64,000 nt of DNA from Closterium sp. Naga37s-1 (lineage: Eukaryota > Streptophyta > Zygnematophyceae > Desmidiales > Closteriaceae). This document shows positions 1-12,429 of the stretch, in pieces (position 1 is the stretch's first letter; each line of letters starts with the position of its first letter). Position numbers and translations under genes: made by a program. The notes beneath the pieces are model-generated. The model was not told where the DNA came from. It worked only from the letters and a program-made list of their open reading frames with translations, and did no database searches. The DNA lies in contig CANJKZ010000961.1 in assembly GCA_947471745.1 (NCBI GenBank), forward strand, positions 248,001-312,000, written 5' to 3'.

Positions 1-258
1 CGCGTTCTATAAAAATCAAGCCAGTTCTGGCTGGCACTCGCTCTCGTGGCAGTAGTAGTGAAGTCCGAGTTCTAACTTCTAAAGCGAATTCATTCTCGCC
101 GAAAACAATCGAATGCGAGATGCGTTAGAGAAGACGTTGTCTTTGCAACGTCTATGAAACTCGCCTCTTGTTTCATCCATCGCTACACTCGGGACGCCGT
201 TATCAAATACCCTTCTACGTGACGTTAGTCTTAAAATATTGTAATCAACTGTTCAAAC

Positions 259-3200
259 ATGGATTCGGCTGGGTCCTCTTCAACATCATCATCATCCCTT
301 GAGGGGACTAACGGCCTGTCCCCCGGCTCCGCCGAATGTCTCCCGTTAGTCTCCACTGCCGTTCCCGCTTCCGAACACCCATCACCGACGTCCAACCAGC
401 ATTTGCATCAGCAAAACTCACTGAACCTATCTTCATGTCGCGACACTACTACCAGCGGGACTTGTAGTCATTCTGATGGCGCGAATCAGCGCTTCCTATC
501 CACCTTCTTCGACCTCTCCGCCTTCTCCGCCGCCAATCGCGTCCACGCGCGAATCGCGTCTATTGTTTTCGCTCTGCTGCTCGCCGTAGCTGTTATTCTC
601 GTAGTCCAATGGCCGCTAGGAGCTTCCCCGGAATTTATTCGCGTTATAGACAGAACTGATGTGGACTCTCCGTCGTACTATTCTGAAGGACCGATTCGTT
701 TGGGTGCGTTGGATCGGCCATCGCGCAAGGCGAGCGTCTCGTCTCAGAGTTTCGCAGCTCTGATCGTGTCGTCGCCGTCGCCGTCGCCGTCGCCAGCGTC
801 GTCGCGAGGTCACGCCGTCAATTTAAAGCTCGCGCCGCTGGATGGCAGTGTTTTGACTCAGAAAAGTTTCGTCCCAGAGCCGTTGGATGGCAGTGTTCGG
901 AACAGTCTTGTCTCAGAGCCGTTGGATCTGGATTCATCTGACGGCCATGCAGAGCAGATGAGACCTCTCGAGTCCCAAACCTCCCAGCGTCTGGGTCCCG
1001 AAAAGAAGGCTCGAAACGACGCGGAGCCGGTCTTATCTCTCGACCGGGCTGGATCCAAAAAACAGAAAAGAGACCGCCAATGGCGCCGCGGACAGCGGAA
1101 CTCGACGGGTCTCGTGGCGCTTGAGAAAGCAACGGCCAAGATTAGTTCTCTGGATGACCCTCTCGTAATCCAACAGCTGGACGTGGGCCATAAGGTCAAG
1201 TGGGAGACTGAGTGGCTTCCGGTCAGCCGGGCGGAATATTTCCATCCTGACCGGAAATATTTATTTGTGACGGGAAACCGGGACATGTGTGCGGGCGTGA
1301 AGCATTTCCGGACCAGCCTGTCGTGCCGAATCAAGGAGGCTCGGTATTTGAACCGGACGTTGGTGCTCGACATGCGCGTGTGCCTTAACCAAGTGCACAA
1401 TAACGGGAAATTCGCGTACAAGGCAATTTACGAGCACATCGACATCTCGTCAATTGAGTACGTTTAGTTAGATTATGTCTGCTAAGTATCTCCGCAGAGT
1501 AACCCAGTTTCTCGCTCGTCTATCCCCTTCCACATCCTCACTGGTTGTGGTTGTCATATTGCTCTTCTTCCGTCTTCACGAGCTTCTAATTACACTCATT
1601 TTCTCGCTTGTCTACCCCCTTCCGCATGCTCTCGGTCTTCCCCACTTGTTACCAGAATGCCGTTCACTCCGCTGCAGGGCTTTCTTGAGGAGGCACTGGC
1701 ATGGGGGAGGGAGAGAGCGGCTGGGGAGGCGCCGTTTGCAGTGCGTGTGGTTCGCAATTTGCCCTTCACCTGTTCGCAAGAGTGCTTATCCGTTTCTTTC
1801 TTCACCTCTTCCCTCTCCGACTTTCCTTCTCGTTACCAGAGTGCCGTTCACTCCGCTGCAGGGCTTTCTTGAGGAGGCACTGGCGTGGCGGAGGGAGAGA
1901 GGGGCTGGGGAGGCGCCGTTTGGGGTGCGTGTGGTGAAGCGAACGGCTAGCACTGCTACAGTGGCGCTCGATACAGTCACACCTCTGATCATACGTAACA
2001 CTTCGTACGGCTACAGTACGTGCAAGGTGAGCCGCGGCTCGTATCCCACCCTGTTTCTGTCTGATACTCCTTGTGTAGCTCATCATACTCCTTGTATAGC
2101 GCCTCATACTCCTTGTATAGCGCCTCATACTCCTTGTTAAGCGCCTCATACTCCTTGTATAGCTCCGTGCTCACTTTTGAGAAGTCTCAAAAGTGATTCT
2201 CAAAATGCATGCGCAGTGGTGGCTACGTGCTCGCTGTGCCACTACTCCCCCCCGACCCCCACCCCCTTCAGCTACCGGGAACCCCCTCCAAGCTCCATGA
2301 GCAAGGGGGTTCCACCCGGTGTGGCTCGCACTGGCTGCTGCCATGTCCCGGTCGATGCACTGGAGGGTTGGCACACTTACTGTCATAATCCTCCCCCCAC
2401 CAACCAACCCTTCCCCCACCCACCAATCCCCTTTAGCTACCAGGAACCCCCTCCAAGCTCCGTGAGCAAGGGGTTGGGTTCCGCCAGGTGTGGCTCGCAC
2501 TGGCTGCCGCCATGTCCCAGTCGATGCAGGAGGGTGGCTTTTGAGTCGACTCAAACGCAGTCGATGCAGGGGGGTGGCTACGTGCTCCCTGTGCCTCTCT
2601 TTCCGGAAAGCATTGCGCCAATGCTCAACCCACCCACAATGCTCAACCCACCCACAATGCTCAACCCACCCACAATGCTCAACCCACCCACAATGCTAAA
2701 CCCACCCACAATGCTCAACCCACCCACAATGCTTCTTCTGGAACCCCAACCCCTTCAGCTGCCAGGAACCCCCTTCAAGCTCCATGAGCAAGGGGTTGGG
2801 TTCCGCCCAGAGCTGCTCTCACTGGCTGCTGCCATCTCACGGTCGATGCAACGGGGGGTACTACACGCTTACACCTGCTTCTCTGCCCGTGCCAAGCCTT
2901 CTCCCAGCCGCCGATCCCTTCCAAGCTCACCAATGCTTTCCCCACCCCCTTCAGCTGCCAGGGTCACCCTTCAGGCTCCATGAGCAAATGTATTGTTTCC
3001 GCCCAGAGCTGCTGGCATGGCACTGGCTGCTGCCATGTCCCGGTGCATGCACACAGGCGACTGACTGCACGCTTACTCTGCCTCTCTGCTCTTGCCAATA
3101 CTTTCCTCAAATTCCCAAAATCCCCGCCCTTCAGCTGCCAGGGACACCCTTCAAGCACGATGATCAAGGGGTTGCATTCGCCCAAAGGTGCTTTCACCGG

Positions 3201-4696
3201 CTTTTAAGGCGCCTCAAAAGGTTCCGCCCAGAGCTGGTCTCACTGGCTACTGCCTGTGCAAATGCATTTCCCGATGCTCCATCCCCTTCAGTTGCCAGGG
3301 ACGCCCTTCAAGCACGATGATCAAGGGGTTGCGTTCCGCCCCGAGCTGCTGGCGCTGGCTGCTGCCATGTCCCAGTCGATGCACGGAGGGGACTACGATG
3401 CGGTGCATGTGAGGCGAGGAGACAAGGTTAACCCGCGCCTGTGGCCCCACCTTGACAACGACACGCAAGCAGCATCGTGAGTTGATCAGGGGCAAATGCT
3501 TTCTGAGTGGAGGTGTAGTTTGTCTGGTTTGATGTGTGGTTTGAGCCATGACAGTACTTGTGGTTGCGTTTCGACCAGAGCTGCTGGCGCTGGCTGCTGC
3601 CATGTCAGGGTCGATGCACGGGGGGGACTAAGATGCGGTGCATGTGAGGCGAGGAGACAAGGTTAACCCGCGCCTGTGGCCTCACCTTGACAATGACACG
3701 CAAGCAGCATTGTAAGTTTTCCAAGAGCATGTGCTATTTTTAGTTGACTTGAGGGTTCACGTGAGAGGTGACAAGCTCAACCCGCGCCTGTGGCCTCACC
3801 TTGATAACGACAGACAGTCAGAATCGTGAGTTGTGGTGAGTCGAACCAGAGGTGGTGGTATGTCAAAGCTGGAGGTGTGAGGTGGTTCTGTGCCTCAAGT
3901 ACAGTACACTGTCACTATATTGAAAATTCCTGTGCCTCATGGTAAGGAGCCGAGTGTGCACATGCATTACGGGCAGATGCTCACATCACCACATCCCATG
4001 CAGCCGAATGCTCACGTCCCTGCAAACTATAGGGCAGAATTCTCACATCTTGGCATCCCACACAGCAATATTATCACATCCCCACATCCCATACAGCAAA
4101 GATTCTCACATCCCCACATCCCATGCAGCCGGATGCTCACGTCCCTACGTCCCATACAACAGCATGCCATCCGTCCGTTTCTGCACAGTTGTCACTGTAG
4201 CAACCGGATCCTCACATCCCATTTCATTCCCTGGAATCCTCTTTCCTTCCTCTGCACCACACACCTGCAGGCTACTGGAGAAGCTGCCCAAGTTCGTTGA
4301 ACCTGGACGCACGCTGTACATCGCCACCAATGAGCACGCACCAGGTTTCTTTGACCCTTTGAAACGCCTCTATGACATTCGCCTGTGGCAAGACTTCAAG
4401 CACCTGTGGGTCCCGGGCACCATGTGGTATGATGGGTATGAGAAGATTTCCGGGGCTCATCCAACCATGGACACATACATGGAGGTACGTGCAATGCACG
4501 CTCCCTTTGTGTCCATTTCGTGCATACGGACGTATATATGCATACATGTGTTATTGCTTTCATTTTAACTGCTTGCGGGATCGGATCACTTTTTTTGCAG
4601 GTTATTGTTGAGTACTCTGTTGTGACATTGGCGAAGCGTGTTGTTGAGACTTTTAATGACTTGACAAGTGACGATGCGAGTGGGGCTAAATCGTAG
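259..4696 (+). CDS. O-fucosyltransferase-family protein, spliced, type II membrane topology
   Basis: Model: exons 259-1461, about 1840-2026, 3292-3476, 4271-4484 and 4601-4696 (stop TAG 4694-4696), about 627 aa. Exon 1 gives a Ser-rich cytosolic tail, one hydrophobic segment at about residues 96-115 (the Golgi anchor of a type II glycosyltransferase) and a Ser/Pro-rich stem. The start of the catalytic domain (LFVTGNRDMCAGVKHF) follows. Exon 3 carries YDAVHVRRGDK, the donor-binding motif of the plant O-FucT family (Pfam PF10250 type). Exon 4 has LYIATNE and exon 5 VETFNDLTSDD, both typical of the family C-terminus. The exon 2/3, 3/4 and 4/5 borders are GT-AG with matching phases. Junction 1/2 is unresolved: exon 1 ends in phase 0, while the acceptor at 1839 needs two carried bases, so a small exon may be missing or the gene may be damaged. 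The family transfers fucose from GDP-Fuc in the Golgi; the acceptor is unknown. Confidence 0.78.
1655..3830 (+). repeat. Serial decayed copies of FucT exons 2 and 3 within introns 1-3
   Basis: Exon 2 (VPFTPLQGFLEEALAW...) has a decayed copy at about 1655-1760 just upstream of the used copy at 1840. Exon 3 (LPGTPFK..FRPELL..AAAM) recurs as damaged copies near 2259, 2429, 2750, 2948, 3127, 3567 and 3755. The copy at 3292-3476 is the only complete one. The copies carry small indels, lost splice sites or stops. Short tandem repeats lie among them: a 21-bp unit x5 at 2070-2167 and an 18-bp unit x about 7 at 2619-2735. Confidence 0.8.
2518..2578. repeat. Palindrome TTTTGAGTCGACTCAAA between two 21-bp direct copies
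   Basis: The segment 2518-2538 is repeated at 2558-2578 with one difference. The 19 bp between the copies are the palindrome (dyad axis in GTC|GAC). The duplicated piece is part of a decayed FucT exon 3 copy. Confidence 0.8.
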
Positions 4697-5305
4697 GTGT
4701 TATTGTACTTGAAAGATGGTATTTATGAATGTCACGAGTGGTCGATTCCAATGGCATTCTGAAAGTAGAAATTGTTAGAAACTGAACTGTTTGAATAGGA
4801 TCGTAGTCTTAGGATAGTAGCTTCCTGTAGCAGTGGAAGTCTTTTTATATGAGTGACTTGTAACAGGATCAAAGGTCTCTGAAATCAAGTATATAATAAA
4901 ATGACAAGCATACAGAATATATAACTAGACTAAAGTACCTGTTCGCCTACTGTGCTGTATTTATTCGCGCTATTCCTGTTCTGAAAAGGTACGTGACTAT
5001 TCGCGATACCTACAGCTACTGATGACGTCATCCTAAGGCGCGTAGCGCTTTGCTGACGTCAGTCTATCGGTACTTTTACTGTACTAACTATACGAATTCC
5101 TTGAAGTGCATAAGTCTCGACATTATCTCAACAGAAATCATTTCACAAGCAACAAACCCTGTATTGTCTGCTAGGGTGGCCTGTTTTGTCTCTTTATTGA
5201 CAATATAAAGGGTACAAATGTACATGAGTCTCAAGGTTAAAGTGATAGCTAGCTAAGAGAAGCTATGCAAAGGAAACATCAAGAGTAGTCCCACATCTAC
5301 CACAT
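4697..5305. other. Intergenic, AT-richer; no gene seen
   Basis: This is the 3' flank of the fucosyltransferase gene, AT-richer than its neighbours, with an AATAAA-like hexamer at about 4893. I see no ORF or RNA gene in it. The far end may be the 3' untranslated region of the minus-strand LINE. Confidence 0.4.
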
Positions 5306-8300
5306 TCAGTAATCATTCCCCATGTACGCAAAGTCCGCTGCCGACGGAGGGGTAACCTCCGAAGGGGTGGTGCTGGTACCTACTGTGAACCGAACCTGAG
5401 CTCGCCTGCAGATCGTGCGGGCATGCACACGCTGGTGGACGAGGGAAATGCGCTTGTAGAAGCTGGTCTCGAACAGTTGTGGAACGAGGTCGGATGAATC
5501 GCTCATGTCACGAAGGCGCGAAGCACCACGACGACTGCCCAAAGGAAATCCTGGAATGACTTCCCAAAGCACCCAAAAGTCTCAAGCGTCAATGGAAGTA
5601 ACTTGACGTCAGGCCGGTGTCAGAAGTAGTAGGAGTACGGCCTAGGCTTAGTAGCCTAGGCCACAGTAGGACTAGTAACGAGGAGCCAAGTACGAGCTAG
5701 GATTGTGTGCAGGAACAGAATTGAGAAGGAATGATTGAACTAGCAAGCAGCAGGATACAAATAGCAAACCCTAAAGGGCTGTACTCACTATAGAGTACCC
5801 CACTGCAGGCTACACAAACAACATATTCTGACACACCCCCATAGCCAAAGTGGGGTGTAATCAGCACAATGAGCAGTCATAGCAATAGTTCATAATTATC
5901 AGCAAAGCTAGAGGCTATCACAGAGGGCAAGTGAGGAGGAGGAGGGACTATGAAAGGAGAGAAGTTGGGAGGCGACGACTGAAGCTGCAGACACACGGGC
6001 AACAGAAGCGGCTGACACAGTGGCGGCTGACACAGTGGCTACTGAGACAGAGCGCCCCGGAATACTGGAGTAACTGGCTCTGCGGCTACGACGAGCGGCA
6101 GAATCAACGGACCCACGGGCGACTGGTGCAGCAGGCTCTCAGTGGCTACCGAGACAGTGCGTCCCGGAATACAGGAGTAACAGGCTCTGCGGCTGCGACG
6201 AGCGGCAGGAGCAACGGACCCACGGGCAACAGGTGCAGCAGGCTCTCTGAGCTACCAGGACAGTGCGCCCCGGACTACAGGTGCTGCGGACGACAAGACA
6301 GCAGCCTCCACTCAACCTCCCCCAACAGTCCCACACCCCTCTCACACACCCCCTGTTTCACCCCTAGCTCCATTCCCACATCACCCCCCTAGTGCCACTC
6401 CCCACGACTCCCACACCTCCACCCCCCTCAGCGGCAGCTGCAGCAGTGGGAGACGAAAAAGGAGGAGGGGAGAACCCACACCTCTCACCCCCATGCTCGC
6501 CACCCCACACCCCAACCACCGCGGAACGCACGGTGGAGTGGGAGCAATGGGCAGCACGGGGGGGGGGGGGGGGGGGGGTGGGGGGACGGGCTTCTGCAGG
6601 GGCGGCAGCTGCAGGTGCGGGCTGCTCCAGGGGCGGCTGCTGCAGGTGCGGGCTGCTCCAGGGGCGGCTGCTGCAAGTGTGGGCTGCTCCAGGAGCGGCT
6701 GCTGCAGGTGCGGGCTGCTCTAGGGGCGGCTGCTGCACTGGCGGGCGGCTCCAGGGGCGGCTGCTGCAGGTGCGGGCGGCTCCAGGGGCTGCTGCTGCAG
6801 TGGCGGGCGGCTCCAGTGGCGGCTGCTACAGGTGCGGGCTGCTCCAGGGGCGGCTGCTGCAAGTGTGGGCTGCTCCAGGAGCGGCTGCTGCAGGTGCGGG
6901 CTGCTCTAGGGGCGGCTGCTGCACTGGTGGGCGGCTGAAGGGGCGGCTGCTGCAGATGCGGGCGGCTCCAGGGGCTGCTGCTGCAGTGGCGGGCGGCTCC
7001 AGTGGCGGCCGCGGGGGGGGAAAACGCACGGCCCCCAGGGCGCCCCGAGGGGCGACGAGAAGGGAGCCGCGCGGCCCCCCCCGGGGCGCCGCGACGGGCA
7101 CCAGGGAGGGCGCCGCGACGGGCCCCTAGAGCCACCTCGACGGGCGACGGGGAGGGCGCCGCGCGGGCCCCCCGAAGTCGCCTCGATGGGCGACGGGGAG
7201 GGCCGCGCACGGCCCCCGAAGTCGCCACGACGGGCGACGGGGAGGGCGCCACGCACGGCCCCCGAAGTCGCCTCGACGGGCGACGGGAGGGGACCGCGCG
7301 CGGCCCCCGTGGTCGCCACGACGGGCGACTGGTGGGGAGGCCGCGCGGGCCCCCAAGGTCGCCTCGACGGGCGACGGGAGGGGAGGCCGCGCGGGTCCCC
7401 GAGGTCGCCTCGACGGGCGACGGGGGTGGAGGCCGCGCGGGTCCCCGAGAGCGCCTCGACGGGCGCTTCGACGGGAGGGGACCGCGGAGGCCCCCCCAAG
7501 GGCACCACGACGGGCGCCACGGAAGGGAAAACCGCCAGGCGCCCCGAGCGCGCGGCGGGCAGAAATTAGGGTTTCGCCGCCGCGCACCACGGGGCGCGCG
7601 GCGGACAGTACGGCAGCGGAAGCGGGTGGTGGGCCCATACACAGGAAGGCGGCAGACATGCCGCCCTCTGATACCATGTCAGAAGTAGTAGGAGTACGGC
7701 CTAGGCTTAGTAGCCTAGGCCACAGTAGGACTAGTAACGAGGAGCCAAGTACGAGCTAGGATTGTGTGCAGGAACAGAATTGAGAAGGAATGATTGAACT
7801 AGCAAGCAGCAGGATACAAATAGCAAACCCTAAGGGGCTGTACTCACTATAGAGTACCCCACTGCAGGCTACACAAACAACATATTCTGACAGCCGGGTG
7901 CGCATGGATGATGCGTACAGCGTGGTCTTCTAAGTTTCGCGTGTGGCAGCGGCAGAGCCAATCACGGTAGCAGCATTAGAGTGGGGGAAGCCTTGCTGCG
8001 GATCGGCTACTGAAATGTCCAAAGCCAAGGTGGAGCCGGCTTGGATGTCTCTGCAGGTGATGTCGGGGCGGCGGCCTGGAAGGAGGTGGTGGTCTTCCAG
8101 CTGTGCCACAAGGCCGAGCTCCAAGGTGATGCGGTGCAGTTCGTGCTTGATGGCGTCGTGCACTCTGGTAGGCTCGTTGTTCTTGGGGCAGCGTAGGGCA
8201 TGGGATGGGAGGGAGGAGTCTGAGAAAGAGTGTCCACAACCGCAAGATTCAGCAGAGCTGAGGTGAGGAATGGGACGGCCGAGGCGGATAGCAGCAGCAA

Positions 8301-11176
8301 TGCGCCATTCAGATTCAGTGAGCTGCAGCTGAGGCGAGGAAGGAGCCGCAGTAAGCCAATTCCCCGCATGCGGGCCCTGAAGGGAGGTTAAACGGGCCAG
8401 GCGAAGAGGGGAAGTGACATTCGCGCGAACTTTCTCGAGAAAAGAAGCCTCAAGCTGCTGCGAGAGGTGAGTGAAGAGTTTGGGGGGGGTAGCCGGGTAG
8501 AAGATGAGACCAGGAAGGGAAACGGTAAAGAACTTATTTGGGGAGCATCGCAGTGGCAGCTGGGATGAACTCGTCGAGGCGATGAATGGTGTCGGAAGAG
8601 AGAAAGGGGCGGAAAAGCGGTGAGCCGTTAGTGATGAAGTGTGTGGACAGTAGTGGAAGCGACCGTGCCCAGCTGCAGAGGTAGCTGAGAGGTGCTGTAG
8701 AGGTGGAGGAACGAAGGCCAAAGCCTCCAAGGCGAATAGGAAGGAAGACTTGTTGCTGCGCCGTCTTGGTTTTCTCCGTGTCTGGGATCCAAAAATCAGG
8801 GCCAAAAAGCTGGGTGAAGTGGTCCAGAATGGTAGAGTCCCAAGATCTGAAGAGGTCATGTATCTCTAGGAATGGCGAAACAGTCCGGAGGAGGAAGGAA
8901 GGACAGGCTGATACGCACTGAGAGAGGATGCGGGAGGCAGTCTAAGGGTCATGAAGCTGATGAAGAAGAGGAAGAGAGGAAGCAAATGAGTCGAGCTTCT
9001 CCTGTACTATGGAGATGATGTAGCCGTTTGAGCCAATCGGGACCCCTGCAACGTTGAGGCCGTAGGGAGCGATAGGAACACCCGAAGGGGTTGCGCAGTC
9101 CTGAGGCCAGTCAAGAGGGCACCAGATGGAACATTTCGAGGGCTGGACTGTAAGGCCCAAGGAATGAAGGCGGTCGGTCAGAGCAGTGAAAGCAGCAGTG
9201 ATAGTTGAGGGAGGGCCGACGAGGAAGGTGTCGTTAGCGTAAGAGGAGATGAAGATGGATGGAAACTGGTTTTGAGTGGGAAGAATGGCAAGCTGCTAGG
9301 TGATGGCATAGAGAAAGGGGCCACAGGGGTCCCCCTGGCGCACGCCCGAGGCGGACTCGAATGTATGGAGGGTTGGGCCACTGCGGTAGTGAAGGGGAGA
9401 CGGGGAGGAGTAGAAGAGGCTGAAGTAGGGAATGAGAGGAGAGAAAGCCGAGGAGCGGAGAGCCTTGAACATGGCAGTCCTGTTAAAAGAGTTGAAGGCG
9501 TTAGCTACGTCGAGCTGAAGCACCGCCCAATCAGGATGAAGAGAAAGGGTTGACTGTACGGCGTGCGGCATCACCTCTATGCCAGCAGGAACCGCGACCC
9601 CGAACTGCAGGCAAGGAAGGAAGGTGTCCCGCATGTGCTGCTTGAACATGAGGGTGATGTAGTGGGAAAGAAGGCGCGGGAGAACCTCTCCAATAGCAAT
9701 TGGTCAGACCCCGCCTTGCGGCTTCTTAAGGGCGACGAGGGTAGATGCAGTGTAGTAGGAGCGGACTGAGAGTGGGAGCTCGCCCTGCAGCCAGTTTTGG
9801 AAGAGGCGGAGGAGGGAGGGAAGGTGCTGCTGGGAAGAAAGGAAGGTGTCTCTGAGGTGCTCAATCAACCAACCCGAAGGGCCAGCAACGGTACATCGTG
9901 GAGCTGATCGAAGAGCCAAGTGGAGGAGCGGGGCTGAAAGCTGTGGATAAGAGTTTGGGGTGAAGGTGGATATCCATTGAGGAAGAGGCTGTGGGGCAGG
10001 TGGATGCTTGGAAGAGATAGAAGAGATGGTTTCAGGGGAAGGGGGTGCGAACTCACTGGCTTCCAATGCTGCCAAGGAGAGAGACCAGTCGCCGCATTTG
10101 GCAAATCGCGCTGCACGATGGAGGCGAGCCTGCGTGGCTGTAGAGCGTGCTGAAGCAAGGTTGAGAGAGCGAGCAGCAGGGGTGGCAGCGGCAGAGGCTT
10201 CAAGGAAAAGCGCATGCCAGTCCCCACTGATAAAGCGCTGAGCAAGAAGGGCGCATGCTGCGGTAAGCGATTGCGAAGGGGCAGCTGCAGTTAGGCGGAG
10301 GACGAGGCGCGGAAAAGCAAGCAGAATAAGACGCGCAGCAGTGTCAGAGGGATGCTGTGCAAGCCGTCGAAGGGGGATAAGCATGGCATCAAGCACGAGA
10401 AGGCGAATGCGAGGAGGAATGCGGCGGATGATGGGTCTGGGAGAAACTGTCGAGCTGAAGAAAGCAGGCCAATCCCACTCAAGGACAGCATCCCAGGTGG
10501 CGGAAGGGATTGCTGACGGAGAGGAGGACTGTGCAGATGCAGTTTGAGCGCGAGGAGGGGCGGGGCGCGGAGGAGGGCAAGCAGCTTGCTGCCTGGCAGT
10601 AGAGTTTTGTTGGCAGGAATTGGTATGGCGAGTCAAGGCACCAGCATTGGCGCAAGGGCGGCGGCATATAGGGCAGGAAAAAGAGCGAGCAGCAGGAGGA
10701 GGATTGATGGGAGTAGTCGCCGCGGGGGAAGTAGAAGAGGGTAGGGGAGGGGTGGGGGAAGGAGGAGGATCATCAGTGTAATGCGAGAGAGGGTGCTGAT
10801 CGTCAGAAATGGCAGCTGGGGTGGCGTGGTCTGTTGAGTGAGCGTCTCGAGCAGAGGAAGAGGTGGAGTGAGTCGTCGAAGGATGGGGTGGCTGTGCCGA
10901 AGCCATGGTGTCCGCAATGACTTGGTGAAGGGCGTCCTTCTGTTTTTGGGAGATAATAGGAGGCCTAACATGAGGACGAGAGCTGTGTGAAGAAGGAGGA
11001 GGAGGCGGGGGTTGAAGTAAGGTGTGCTGTTGGTTAGAAGAAGAGGGTGTCGGTAAGCATGGCGGAAGAGGAACATGAACAGTAGCGAAAGGAAGGGAAG
11101 GACGAGAACGAGTTGTGGACGAGGACGGGGCTGTTGCAGCGAGGTTTGGGGGCCGGTTTCTCTTGCGAGAAGTCAT
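5306..11176 (-). pseudogene. Dead RLE-type (R2-like) LINE reverse transcriptase, interrupted by a copia element
   Basis: A minus-strand reading frame starts at ATG 11176. It has a C2H2-type finger (CPICRRPC...H....C, about 10,650-10,590), then RT motifs: LDVANAFNSF, SGVRQGDPCGPFLYAI and the palm motif at 9230-9241. Further on come LPIRLGGFGLR, a CxC...H...C knuckle (about 8,240) and a PD-x13-D nuclease motif (about 8,080-8,030), the order known for R2-like LINEs. The frame is broken by stops at 9704-9706 (CGA to TGA in the RPIA motif), 9296-9298, 8942-8944 and 7930-7932, and by a frameshift near 8,540. The palm motif reads YAND, not YADD. The C-terminus (PLTLETFG..., then HQRVHARTICRRA) resumes at 5612 beyond the copia insertion, with a further frameshift near 5,550. 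The RLE clade call is from motif order; the exact clade is not resolved. Confidence 0.85.
5618..7892 (-). mobile_element. Non-autonomous Ty1/copia LTR element (2,275 bp) with 5-bp target duplication
   Basis: The two 216-bp LTRs, 5618-5833 and 7677-7892, begin TGTCAG and end CTGACA. They differ at one base that I could find (near 5792/7851). GCCGG flanks the element on both sides (5613-5617 and 7893-7897). Read on the minus strand, the base pairs next to the 5' LTR (7677) give TGGTATCAGAGGG, the plant copia primer site for initiator Met-tRNA. A purine tract (GGCTATGGGGGTG) precedes the 3' LTR (5834-5855). There is no gag or pol. The interior is GC-rich tandem sequence (about 6590-7010 GGCGGCTGCTGCAGGTGCGG-like units; 7015-7560 CGACGGGCGACGGGG-like units) and a 19-G run near 6560. 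Long Pro/Arg and Gly/Ala ORFs here are low-complexity artefacts. It lies inside the LINE C-terminal coding region. Confidence 0.93.
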
Positions 11177-11679
11177 GGGTGGCTAGAATGGGATGGAAAA
11201 TGTAATCTGTATGGTGGAAGAGTGTAGCAGCACACCATTTAAGCGGGAAATGTGGCAGGCATGAAACGTAGGAGTAGTTGCGGGGGAAAATGCAGCGATC
11301 TCAGGAATCCGCCGAAACAACACGTACGCGACACCTAAGCCGAGTTCTAAACACACCCGAGCACGGAAAACGAGGCCGAGTTCTCTGGAGGGGGCTGCGA
11401 GCTGAACTAAGAAAATCTGTTGTCACGCCAGTAGGGCTACGTTGTGGGGTGCAGTTTAGTAAGTTCTGCTAGCAGGGTCGTGCAAGCTAAGTGCGCGAGC
11501 GGAAGGTCGTCGGCTTTGGGCGGGATGACGTGCTACACTCGGAATGGCAAAAAACGTGCTGCTGTGCTGCCAAGTTGCGAACAGACTTGAGGGTATTTAG
11601 AAAGTAGTGGTGCGAGGTTTTCCGCTCCTAGACGGGTAGTGAGTTCTTGTTGCTTTTCAGTAGCGCGTGAGCAGCAAGA
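11177..11679. other. LINE 5' flank; no gene recognised
   Basis: The stretch is upstream of the LINE start codon on the minus strand and may be its 5' untranslated region. No recognisable coding or RNA feature is seen. Confidence 0.3.
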
Positions 11680-12010
11680 CGAACTACTATTTTTCGAAAG
11701 CTGCAGGTCGTTTTATACTAGCGCCAGCGAGATAGCGTGAGGAGCAGTCAAACAACTGTTTTTCGAAAGCTGCAGGTCGTTCTATAATAGCGCCAGCGAG
11801 ATAGCGTGAGGAGCAGTCAAACTACTATTTTTCGAAAGCTGCCGGTCGTTTTATACTAACGCCAGCGAGATAGTGTGAGGAGCAGTCAAACTACTATTTT
11901 TCGAAAGCTGTAGGTCATTTTATACTAGCGCCAGCGAGATAGCATGAGGAGCAGTCAAACTACTATTTTTCGAAAGCTGCAGGTCGTTTTATACTAGCGC
12001 CAGCTAGATA
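11680..12010. repeat. 69-bp tandem repeat, about 4.7 copies
   Basis: The unit contains TTTTTCGAAAGCTGCAGGTC and ends GAGGAGCAGTCAAA. The TTTTCGAAAG core recurs at 11691, 11760 and 11829 (exact 69-bp steps), and again near 11898 and 11967, with a few substitutions. Confidence 0.9.
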
Positions 12011-12074
12011 GCTTTGTTTGTCTGGTTGATCAACCGTAAGCCGGCAACCAGCTGCCATCTTGAATGGCAGAGCA

Positions 12075-12215
12075 TGCTGGTGGGTGTGTGCAAGTGTGTG
12101 TACTAGATGTGCATGCATGCGTGCGTGTGTGCGTGCGCGCGCGCGTGTCTGTGTGCGTTCTGTGTGCCTCTGTTTGTACATGCGTGCGCGTGCGTGTGTG
12201 CATGCGCGCACCACA
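12075..12215. repeat. Alternating purine-pyrimidine (TG/CG) tract
   Basis: Imperfect GTGTGCGTGCGCGCG-like sequence spans about 140 bp. It could adopt Z-DNA, but no function is implied. The apparent ORFs on both strands follow from the low complexity. Confidence 0.75.
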
Positions 12216-12429
12216 TGCATATGGTACGGATTGATTCAGCATGTGCCACCTTTGGGATAAAAACATGCATACTGACCTGGATAACACTTCCCTTCCCCCA
12301 CCTTTCGTATTCTTGAGACTTTTATTTTCCCTCCCACTCAATACTCACAAAGAACGCACTGGCCTCATAAAGCCATGACCCCACATGGTAATCATCACCT
12401 GGGCCAAACCCCTAGACCTATAGGGAAGG

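Noticed and set aside
6485..7642. 385-codon Pro/Arg/Ser-rich minus ORF and matching plus ORFs
   Set aside because: They lie in the GC-rich tandem interior of a non-autonomous LTR element. There is no domain and the composition is skewed.
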